A program made the translations under genes and the position numbers. A DNA stretch of 64,000 nt. Origin: Tribonema minus (taxonomy: Eukaryota; Sar; Xanthophyceae; Tribonematales; Tribonemataceae). The notes under the pieces were generated by a model. The model did not search any database and was not told the origin of the DNA. It was given only the letters and a program-made list of their open reading frames with translations. Positions 13,012-22,054 of this stretch are shown here, piece by piece (positions within the stretch are counted from its first letter, which is position 1; every line of letters begins with the position of its first letter). The stretch is taken from the NCBI GenBank assembly GCA_017506865.1, contig JAFCMP010000201.1, positions 992,001 through 1,056,000 on the forward strand, in the 5' to 3' direction.

Positions 13012-13315
13012 CTCGGAGATCAATCGATCTTACTCGACTGCAGGCGACTAGGGACGCAGAACGAACGGCACTTTTTTTATTCAGCCAATAAACTTTGATG
13101 ATAGCGCGGGGCCGTCTGCTCCGCTTCTCAGGCTGCCGAGAAGACGACGGTAGCTGCATAGTGCAGGACCTGCATCTGTAGCTGTTTGTGGAGCGCGCGC
13201 CGTGCCGCCTACGCCGCCGGGGTTGAGCGGGAGGCCAGGAGAAAAGGCAAGGCGCGGCGCACGGCGTGTGGGACAATGAGGGACACCGTGGCGAAGCTCG
13301 ACCACAAGCTGGCTG
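13012..13315 (+). repeat. Right copy of the 302-bp direct repeat
   Basis: This is the partner of 8542-8843, 4.47 kb downstream and in the same orientation. The repeat ends inside exon 1 of the 535-aa gene: its final 40 bases encode MRDTVAKLDHKLA. It therefore supplies that gene's start codon and probably its promoter. Confidence 0.9.
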
Positions 13316-16300
13316 CGGTGGTGGGTATGCTGAACAGGGGAAGCGAGTGGGAGAGCGTGCCGGAGGTGGTCATGATGACTCTCATCGAGGTGCGTGATTT
13401 CTCGCTTCTTGCGCTGCCAACAACACGCGGTGTACAACAGCTGCTGCTGGTACCGAGCAGGAGAGGTTATTATTTGTGTGGCTTGCGACACAGCGTGGCT
13501 ACAAGCCATGCCCTCGAAGCAGTGGAGGACATCCCGCAAGGCCGCTTCCTGCACCGGTTCCGCGTTCTGCACCTTCACGTAGCTAAGCAGCTCCTGAACG
13601 TGCTCGTCAATGTGCTGGTGCTGGTGTTCAAAGAGTATCTTGAGCTCACCAGATGTGATACGAATCGTTAACGTCTTTGAAGGTGCTGCGTTTCCAGTCA
13701 GGCGCGTAGGAGCTACCGACAAACTCGAGCTTTTCATGGTTCCCGCTGCATTTACCTCACATGCACACCTCGCCGCGCCACTCCTGCGATGGTTCCAGGT
13801 TACCGCTTTGCTGCGTGATCAAAACAAGGCGATGCGGGAGATGGCCGCTGAGATCACGCAATTAAAGCGTCACGTTGCGAGGTATGTGTGTGAACGCTCG
13901 CTGTATTTGTTGCAGCATTCCTGCTCGCAAATCGGCTGAGGCTGCTGCTTGTCCGAATGCGCAAGGCTCAATGCAAACGGTACTCGATTAATCTGAAGTT
14001 ATTCGCTGTGCTGTGATTGAATGTGACAGCGGCTTTGCCACATTCGAATGGAGCGCCTCTCTCGTCGAAAAAGTGTCGGTTGGATAGGCGACATGCAACC
14101 ACATCAATACTCAAGCGCATGAACTGAGCTTGCAATCAATATCTCATCAGTTCCACATTTCTTAGAGGAGTTAGCCCTGCAGCTTCAGGTTCAAAATGCA
14201 TCTGCTTTGTACAGTGATGGCCGAGTTCAACTTTCACCTCTTTGAACTCCCAGTGCTGCAACACTGTGCTTTCATCACAGAACCATCCGCTGCCTGAGGC
14301 TATTGTATGCAGTGGTTTCATGCTATAAGCAAGAGCATGCCATCATGCACAGGCCAATTCAAAAAAAGTGGGTTACGCCGTTCAGGTTGGCAACGCCAGC
14401 ACTGGGTGCTCCTGTAGCCAGGGTGGGATCAGTACCCTTTGTCAGGTCAGAATTGCTTGTGGGTGCTAGGATCTAAACCTCCGCCTAACACTAGGGGTCT
14501 CAAACCCTAACCCTACATAGCTCAAGGGCATCACCATGCTCATACAGCAGAGCGTTGACAATGTCATAAATGTGCACATGCGTGCCCTTGCAGCAAAAGC
14601 GGCACCTCTGGGCGGGTGAAGGTGGATAAATCAATGATTGATCATCTGGCGGAGATGCAGCGGCAGGGGCATGCAGGATATAAGACGGCGTACACGCGCG
14701 CGGCCATTGCAGAACTCAAGGTGAGTGAGCACTCACACTGTAATATTGCGTGGCTGAACTTGAAGTTGTTGATAAAACTTGATGTGATAAAAGCATGGGG
14801 GCTATAAGACGGCGCATACGCGTGCGGCCATTGCAGAACTCAAGGTGAGTGAGTACTCATACATGCGGTATCACGCAGCCGAACTTGAAGTTATCATATT
14901 TTGACAAAAAGAGGCAACTCAACACATCTTCCGTCCATGGGTGTCCCGAACTCACAGCAGCGATGCGTGTCTATTCTTCACTCACAGTGACTTGATTGCG
15001 CATGTAGGCGTGCCCAAGCTTACGAAGGTCCTGTATCTGAATTTGGGCCTTTCTTTTGTTGTGAAGTCATCATGATTGAAATGACCCTTGTCATCCTATG
15101 AACATGGTAATTGATGATGATGCCACCAGCACGTTCTTTCATTGATTGTCACCATGCAAGATCGGAAGACCTGGATACATGAGCCCTTGGTGCACTGTAG
15201 GCAGGTTTTGACCAATTGCGTTGCTTTGAATCGCAAGAGTTTGAGTGTGTTTTTTCTTATAAATCAAGGCTACATGTCATTGAAGGTCTTCAAAGGTCAA
15301 AGCCCTGCTCACATGTGTGTCCATTTAATGTGCCGCTGTCAACAGCTCCCATGCAACAAAAGTTCATGAAGTGCTGTTGAAGTATAGCAGATGGACCACG
15401 TGTCAAGTTTCGTCCCATGCAAGTACAGGGCGTTATATCAACCCGACTCATCAACCCAAGTGATCATCAATTTGCTCCACCATTGCCATGGTCGGGTAGG
15501 TCGCTGACATCTTGACCTAGTGTCTGCAACCTCAACTTCGAGTGCCATCTGGTGAAGTTGATGTTCAACTAAGCAAATGTGAATGAGCGCTGCCGCACCA
15601 CGTAAGCACTGCTGCCACTTGAGCACTTTGAAATGCACTGAGCATGTGCTTCACTTGCTTGCCCAACACTTTGTGACTCACGCGATCTGAGTCGACTTAG
15701 CTGAGGAATCTGCGGCTTTAACTTCAACTTGTGCCCGCATTTGTCGCTACATGTATAATGTCAAGGATTGTGAAAGCCCCACTCATGTCTGTGCTGTCAC
15801 TTTGTCATGGCATCTGTCCTTCATCACACAGTCTGTGTTGACAGTGCAATTCATCGCCATACACCCTAAAAGTCGAGGTTTTGACATGTGCACTGCTGCT
15901 GCCACTGCTCGTGTGCGCACAGAACGAGGAGGCAGATGCAGGGGACGCAGCCTCAGTCACTTCCCACAGATCAGGTGAGTGACTGCTAACATAAACAGGC
16001 ACAGTTTGAGTCGTGGCCAATTGCTGCAGCAGCGGCGACCACGGTTATTGGTGGAAGGCATTCAATTGGACGCCTAACCACACTTTGTCACTTAGAGCTC
16101 TACGATCTGTTGATTCGTTTTACAGAGCAGCTGTAAAGCCACGACGCTTGACTTCTGCTAGTTCTAGTGTTTGCTTAGGGTTCGGGTTTAGGGTTAGGGT
16201 GTAGGGTTAGGGTTTCAGTTAAGGTGTGGCGTGCACTGGGCGGCTGTGATAGGGCTAGTGTTAGGGTAGGGGATGCTACATCATGCGTCAGTACTTCGCA

Positions 16301-19300
16301 CAAATCAGGTGAGAGACTGCTTGTAGTGGTGCACACAGCATACTAGAATGCTGGTAGGGAATCCTCATCAAGATGCAGTAGTACAGAAGGTTTAGATAGG
16401 GCTAGTTGAGTGATTATTCGGCTTAACCTGATCAAGTGTCTGTCATCGATATGTCCTGAAAAGGGCCACCTGCTCCTGGCCATACTCAGAGTTAGGGCCA
16501 GGGTTAGGGGTAGGGTTAGGGTCAGAGTAGGGTTGGGAACAACCCAACTCCAACCCTGATCCTGGTCGTGTGTTCGCGTGCGTGCATGCAGGAACACATC
16601 GGGTGCCTTTATACATACCTGCTCAAATGAGCAGCACTGGGCGCTGTCTCATGTACAAACACGAGTTCACTTACATAGCCTCCCCATGCTCAGCAACTCA
16701 GCATTGCCTCTGCCCTTGCCCCTCATACATACATGCCCCTGTCAGACAAGAGCACGTCGTCTCGTGGCTCAAAGGCCTCCACTGAGCCAGAGCATGGCGC
16801 GGATACGGGAGATGATGCTTCTGTGACATCATTGGGCTCTACGTCAACGGCGGTGAGTCAACTTCAACTTACTCATCTTCTAACAGGTTCTCTCAGTACT
16901 TCTTGTGATCGGTATCGCCACTTAAAGACATGCGTTATCCAGATTGACGGAGTTCACAAACTAATTTCTTGTGATCGGTATCGCCACTTAAAGACATGCG
17001 TTATCCAGATTGACGGAGTACACAAACTAATAGAAGTACTTGTTATGAAGCGTCAACTGAATACGATGCCTACATGCTGTGCTGAGCACTGGTGTGACAG
17101 TACAGGACACGTCACCCCCCCACTCCTGTAGCCGGTGATTTGCTTCTCTTTGCAGACCACAGTATCACGCACCGTAGTCATTTTCCCAACCCTACCCCTA
17201 ACCTCACCCTAATCAAACCCTCATCTTAACCTGTGCTTATCTGCCATTCCATGCCATTGAGCGTGCTCAATTGTGCATCACATTTCAAGCTGCTGCTCAT
17301 ACTTGCATAGCCATTGCCCCATCCATTTCGCTGCCGACTCGGAATCGCCCTTCATCTTCTACTCTGAGTCTTCTGACAGACCGCTCCAGAGCCTTCGAGC
17401 AGACGATACCTTTCACCCGATCCATTTCCACATATCACTTCGCACACATTGACATGATGTTGTTGTTGTGTGTGATGTTGTTGCTGTAGGGATCTCTGCT
17501 GAGCATGCCACTTGAGGGCGGAATTCTTTCAGCCAAGGGCAGCTTGAAGGGCAGCAGAAAGAGCGGGAAGGGAGTGAGGTTTGCAGAGGAGGATGCGGTG
17601 TATGTCTACACTGTCAACCTCGCTGACTTTGACGAAGTCGCTGTGGCAGACAGGGTGAGTCTATGTAGACTTTGTATGCACTGTCAACCGTGCTGACTTT
17701 GCAATGGCCGTTTGGTTGCGGTGTGTGCATGTATGTACACTGTCGACGTCACTGACTCTGGTAATGTTGCAGTGGCCGATAGGGTGGTTATGTGTGGTGT
17801 ATGTATGTTTGTTTACACTGTCAATCTCGCTGACTTTGATGAAGTCGCTGTGGCAGGCAGGGTGAGTGAATGCAGTCTCTGCAGACAATACCTTTTGATT
17901 GTCATTTGACACCATGTACAGGATGGGAGCGTAACCTAACCCTAACCCTAACCCTAAGGAGGTCAGAGATGTGTAAGTTTGTTGCCTCACTTTGATTGCT
18001 ACTCACAGCTCCCGCCCTCAGTATATCGTACTTGTATTTATTGCCAACTGCAGGATGATGCCAACTGCAGGACAATCTCCAGTCTTTCTGACTCTCCTCT
18101 AACACGCTGCATTTATTATTCTTTGCCGTACACAACCGCCAGATGGGAGCGTAAAAGATGTGACTGCTCAGTCGATGAGTTACAGTACAGTACTTGCGGC
18201 ACAGTACAGTGTGTAATTGCTGTAGAAGTTTGCTGCTCACCGCTCACTCCTCTGTGTTTCTTGTCTTCAACGCCACCTACAGGATGGAAGCGTGAAGAAG
18301 ATTTGCTGTGTATCGTCTCCTCTGCTTGCTACTCGCAGCTTCCACATCGTGCTTGTATCTGCTGCCAGTTACAGGCTGGTCTTTTGTGGCAAACTTCTCA
18401 CACGCTGCATACCGCGTTCATTGCCAATTACAACTTACAGGATGGGAGCGTAAAGGAGGTGACTAGGCGCGGTCACGGCAAGAAGCGCCATGCCAAGGAC
18501 GAGAATAAGGAGCTGGTCTTTGTGTTTGAGAATGCAGACGACGGTGAGCTTCAACAATTCAGTTGTTTGAGCAAACACACATACAGACTGGCAGCGCGTA
18601 CCGTCAGAAGTCAGAAATGTGGTGTGTGCGACTGAACGCGTGCATGACTCAATGCTCATTTCAAAGAGTCATTTGTGGTTGCAGTGTTCATGTGAAATGG
18701 AAGTTGAAGCGTCTGCTAACATACGCGACACAACTGTGCTCTGACAAGCTCTATGAGCTGAGCGTCATGGAACACCTGGCTCGGCCAAAACGGCGCATAG
18801 CAACATCCATTCTGAGTTATTTTTCAGTCACAACTTCAACTTGATGATGCTTGAACACGCTACCTGCCTGGTGTCTTGCACATTGCAACTGTCTTCACCT
18901 TCTTTACGTACACCCCATTGGCCCGGCATCACAACAAGCCACCAATCTATACCTTGCACAGCGCAACACATATCACATAGATACATGTAGTCTATAAATT
19001 GCATAATGCAGCAGACCTCACCTACTGTACCGCGGTGGTGTTGCTGGATTTTGCAGGTTCTATTGGCTCTGCAGTGGATTCGGATGCCAGCGATCTGGGC
19101 TCTGTGGGATCTGCGGGCTCGTTGTCATTAGAGAAGTCACCGGAGCAGGCGCAAGCGTATGCAGACATACGCGCGCTTCGCAAGCAGGTATGTATATTCC
19201 CATTTTTGTGAAAAAGTCGCAGTATGGTTGTATCATATGTATGTTCCCCTTTTCAAGCAAGACGTAGTATGGTGGTATCATCAATATGTATGTACATATA

Positions 19301-22054
19301 ATTGTGCATTTTGCGCAGTACTGGAGCTGGTCAGCGCTTTTTATGTGTAGGAAGGTGAACTTTATGCATAGGTGCTTACCTCAGTGGAGTCGCGCAGCCC
19401 TTCAAACGAGCGTCTTCAACGTACCGGAATAATGGGCGGGCGCTTTGTTATGATGTTGAATTTCGGGGTTGAATTGTGGAATGCAAGCACACAGGCGGTA
19501 CAATCAGTGCTTCGCAAGCATTGTCACCTGAAGGCCAAAACACTGCGCATGATATGATAGCTCTATTACCTGCAGTAGCATCAATGGTGGTCATCTCATG
19601 TGCTGCAACGTTCCGCAACCGCTGTCGCAGAGTAAGCTGAAGAAGGCCACGCTTGAAGTTAGTCACTTGAAGTTAGTCACTCGAAGTAGCATCAACCAGT
19701 GCTAATGTGTGCTGGGACGTCTTGCAACCGCTGTTGCAGAGTAAGCTGAAGAAGGCGCAGGCGAAGGCCCGGGAGGAAGCAGAGCTACGCCGCGCATTTG
19801 AGGCCAGGCGTTACAACGGCGGCATTGACGCATTGGAAGATGCTTCCGATTCTGGCAAGGTATGCAAAGCAATCCTGTGTCTCCTTGCTCTGAATTTTTC
19901 AGTATTCTACAGTGATTTGGGTGGCGTTGAGTGTAGGGTGATTCGAGACAGAGTACTTCGTACGTATATCTGATTGCTCTGCGCTCGCAGGCGCTATTTA
20001 GTGATGTGTGGGTGAGTTGATGGAAGTGAGAGATTTCTCAGACTCAGAGAGTTTTTTGCGCAGTTCACGATGCACAATGACAGGCTTGACTTCTTGGCTT
20101 GACAATGCTCATGGCTTTCAAACGAACATGTGCTGCCATTTGGCGTGTCTCAAGTGCACTCTGAACGAGTAGAGGGCGAGCGAGTGACTCGTCTGAAGTG
20201 AGTGACTTGTCTAAAGTGAGTGACTTGATTGAAACCCCAGCCCACAAACAAGCGACTGCGCCTCTCTCTTCCCAAGAAGCAGACAAACAGACAAATTAAC
20301 AGCACATATACGCAACTTCATGTTTCGGCAAGTCACCCCCGCCTCGGCGTGAGCGCAATTGTCCCCTACCACCACGGACGCAACTTTGTGTTTTAGCACG
20401 TCACTCGAACTTCATGTTTGGGCAACGTCACCCCCCGTTTCTTCGCAAGCACAGCTGTCCCCCCAGACCAGCACCTTGACACACAACTTGATGTGTTCTG
20501 ATCCGTCATCCGAACTTCAAGTTCTGGCATGTCACCTTCTTTCGCATGCGCAGCAGCTGTCCCCGGACCAGCACCTGGGCACACAAACTTAATGTTCTGG
20601 TACGTCAACTGAACTTCATGTTCTTGCACGTCACCTCCTCCCACGTGCGCAGCTGTCCCCGCACCAGCACCTTGCACACAAACTTAATGTTCTGGCACGT
20701 CAACTGAACTTCATGTTCTGGCACGTCACATCCTCCCACGTGCGCAGCTGTGTCCCCGCACCAGCACCTTGACACACAACTTCATGTTCTGACCTGTACT
20801 GAACTTCAAGTTCTGGCACGTCACCTCCTCCTGCGTGCGCAGCTGTCCCCGGACGAAACTCGCACGCACAACTCGCCGGAGCTGAGCGACGCGGCGTCAC
20901 CTGAGAGGGGAGTCACCGCCATTGACACTTCAAAACTTCAGCACTCGATGGCAAACGTTGTGAGGCATCAGCAGCGCGAGAAGGGCGCTGCGGAACGCGC
21001 GCCGCGCTCAGGTACGTTCTAGGGGTATGATAGGTATCATTGCGCGTTGTAATGGCGGGTATGTCAGGTATCATATTGTGTGTGTCGTGCTGTGTGCGTG
21101 TATGTGTCATTGCGCGTGTGTGCTGCGCAGCGTGCATGTATGCACGATGTTGCTTGTGCATTCTGACTTAGCTCAGGTGCGATGGGTATGATGAGAATCA
21201 TTTCGCGTGTGTGTGTGCTGCAGTGTGCACGTATGCAACTGTGCTGATATTTGACCGTGACTTGAGCTCATGTGCAATGAGTATAGTAGGCATCTTTGTG
21301 CGTGTGTGTGCGTTGCAGTGTGCGTGCATGCAACGTTGCTGGTATCTGATCGTGACTTGGCGCAGGTGCGATGCGTATGATAAGTATCTTGTGCGTTGTG
21401 TGTGCATTGCAGTGATTGCGTACGCACAATGTTGCTTGTGCATCCTACCATGACTTAGCACTGGCACATGGCAGTTACATTGTCGTCGTCAGACGTGACA
21501 GACTCTCAAAAACTGGCCGCCCTTTGTTCCCACTCCGAACATTCACACACTCCCAAATCACATGTCTTTTCTCATCTGTACCTGCCCAACTCCGCCTGTT
21601 TTCTCCTCACCACCCAGGCGGCGAAGTTCCCGAGTCTGGCAAGCCAGAGGCCCACGCACCCTCCTCCGCCGCTGCCGCCGCCGCAGCAGCAGCAGCAGCG
21701 CGCCCCGCCGCCGCCGCCGCAACCGCAATCAGCGTCGACACCGTTGACAGCAGCACCGATCTGAGCGTGAGCACTGACGCGGGGTCACGCGTAACTGCCC
21801 CCGCGCCCCCCTGCCCTGCGAGCCCCGAGCACCCCCCTACGCGCAAGGTGGTCAAGGTGCCGCCGGGCAAGCGCTTGCTGCGCGTGTTCATGCGCGGCGC
21901 CGCGGACAGGGACGCGGGCGACAGTTACAGCGCGTCTGGGTCCGAGTCGGGGTCCCTGGGCGTGGTCGATGACGGCAACGTGACGGACGAGGACGATGAC
22001 GTGGAGATGTCGCCAGAAATGGCCATGCTCGTCAACGCGCTCGCGCGCACCTGA
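13276..22054 (+). CDS. Unrecognised 535-aa coiled-coil and low-complexity protein, 11 exons
   Basis: Exons: 13276-13389, 13799-13881, 14594-14720, 15923-15974, 16746-16852, 17490-17654, 18441-18543, 19057-19187, 19740-19859, 20843-21011, 21618-22054. Every junction is GT-AG with matching phase, and the sum is 536 codons including the stop. Residues 1-108 look helical or coiled (LLRDQNKAMREMAAEITQLK, MIDHLAEMQRQ). Residues 109-161 are Ser/Asp-rich (SSRGSKASTEPEHG). Residues 162-230 are basic (KGSLKGSRKSGKGVRFAEED, RRGHGKKRHAKDE). Residues 295-334 form a charged helix (LKKAQAKAREEAELRRAFEA). A polyalanine run follows at about 408-430, and the C-terminus is acidic (NVTDEDDDVEMSPEMAMLV). No catalytic domain was recognised; a cytoskeletal or scaffold role is only a guess. 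Other small exons could have been missed. The start codon lies in the duplicated 302-bp repeat. Many introns carry tandem copies of exon edges. Confidence 0.7.
14797..14858 (+). repeat. Ghost copy of the exon 3 donor edge (535-aa gene)
   Basis: The 3' end of exon 3 (ATAAGACGGCG...GCAGAACTCAAG then GTGAGTGAG, donor at 14720/14721) is repeated 124 bases downstream with a few substitutions and an intact donor at 14844/14845. Confidence 0.85.
16009..16124 (+). repeat. Dispersed ~115-bp repeat family, copy B
   Basis: The most complete plus-strand copy: GAGTCGTGGCCAATTGCTGC, CGACCACGGTTATTGGTGGA, TAACCACACTTTGTCAC, AGCTCTACGATCTGTTGATT. It lies in an intron of the 535-aa gene, 35 bases after the exon 4 donor. 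Confidence 0.85.
16268..16320 (+). repeat. Ghost copy of exon 4 with donor
   Basis: GATGCTACATC...CACAAATCAG then GTGAGAGACTGCT resembles the end of exon 4 (GACGCAGCCTC...CACAGATCAG then GTGAGTGACTGCT, donor at 15974/15975). The copy lies 334 bases downstream, with a telomere-like tract (16177-16270) just upstream. Confidence 0.6.
16900..17031 (+). repeat. 66-bp tandem duplication in an intron
   Basis: TTCTTGTGATCGGTATCGCC and the following bases to CACAAACTAAT occur twice head to tail at 16900 and 16966, with one visible mismatch. The near identity implies a recent duplication. Confidence 0.95.
17668..17880 (+). repeat. Tandem ghost copies of the exon 6 donor edge
   Basis: Exon 6 ends TACACTGTCAACCTCGCTGA...GTGGCAGACAGG then GTGAGT at 17654/17655. 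Diverged copies follow at about 17678, 17728-17790 and 17812-17862. The last again has TGACTTTGATGAAGTCGCTG and a full donor (GGCAGG then GTGAGT at 17861/17862). Confidence 0.85.
17912..18440 (+). repeat. Tandem ghost copies of the exon 7 acceptor edge
   Basis: Exon 7 starts ...ACAG then GATGGGAGCGTAAAGGAGGT at 18441. Copies of the acceptor plus exon start precede it at 17922 (GATGGGAGCGTAA), about 18054 (diverged), 18142 (ATGGGAGCGTAAAAGATG) and 18283 (GATGGAAGCGTGAAGAAG). All have an upstream AG. Confidence 0.88.
17935..17957 (+). repeat. Interstitial telomere-repeat insertion in a ghost exon
   Basis: About four C-strand units of CCCTAA sit between GCGTAA and GGAGGT of the first ghost copy of exon 7. 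In the real exon the sequence is GCGTAAAGGAGGT, so the insertion point is within the TAA. Confidence 0.85.
19610..19655 (+). repeat. Ghost copy of the exon 9 acceptor edge
   Basis: CAACCGCTGTCGCAG then AGTAAGCTGAAGAAGGC at 19631 duplicates the real acceptor and exon start at 19740, 109 bases downstream. The acceptor is intact. Confidence 0.9.
20335..20842 (+). repeat. Tandem array built on the exon 10 acceptor edge
   Basis: About six units of roughly 95-105 bases repeat GAACTTCATGTTCTGGCACG, then TCACCTCCTCC, then GTGCGCAG and CTGTCCCC. The last unit contains the real acceptor (exon 10 starts CTGTCCCCGGACGAAAC at 20843). The other units keep CAGCTGTCCCC but diverge after it. Confidence 0.9.
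21005..21440 (+). repeat. Tandem array built on the exon 10 donor edge
   Basis: Exon 10 ends GCTCAG then GTACGTTCTAGGGGTATGAT at 21011/21012. Units with CTCAGGTGCGATGGGTATGA (about 21174), CTCATGTGCAATGAGTATAG (about 21267) and CGCAGGTGCGATGCGTATGA (about 21360) follow at about 93-base spacing, joined by TGTG-rich sequence. Confidence 0.8.

Larger units (their letters stand above)
8542..13315 (+). mobile_element. Decayed Helitron-like element between direct repeats
   Basis: The interior (8844-13011) carries broken reading frames resembling the N-terminal half of Helitron Rep/helicase proteins on the plus strand. It lies between two 302-bp direct repeats. No complete helicase, no reverse transcriptase and no integrase were found, and I did not identify Helitron ends (5' TC, 3' hairpin plus CTRR). 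Whether the repeats belong to the element or are a duplication of the neighbouring gene's 5' end that accompanied its arrival is unresolved. Confidence 0.6.

Noticed and set aside
8542-13315. LTR retrotransposon
   Set aside because: Direct repeats in the same orientation and an AATAAA suggested LTRs, but the interior has no gag, protease, reverse transcriptase or integrase and does have Helitron-like motifs; the right repeat runs into a host exon.
13081-13737. 218-codon minus-strand ORF over the right repeat
   Set aside because: The plus-strand model joins two exons with matching phase and continues into a whole-codon 11-exon gene; the minus ORF has no partner.
20335-21440. CRISPR-like array
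   Set aside because: Units of about 95 bp are continuous tandem repeats without distinct spacers, in a eukaryotic intron next to a splice site.
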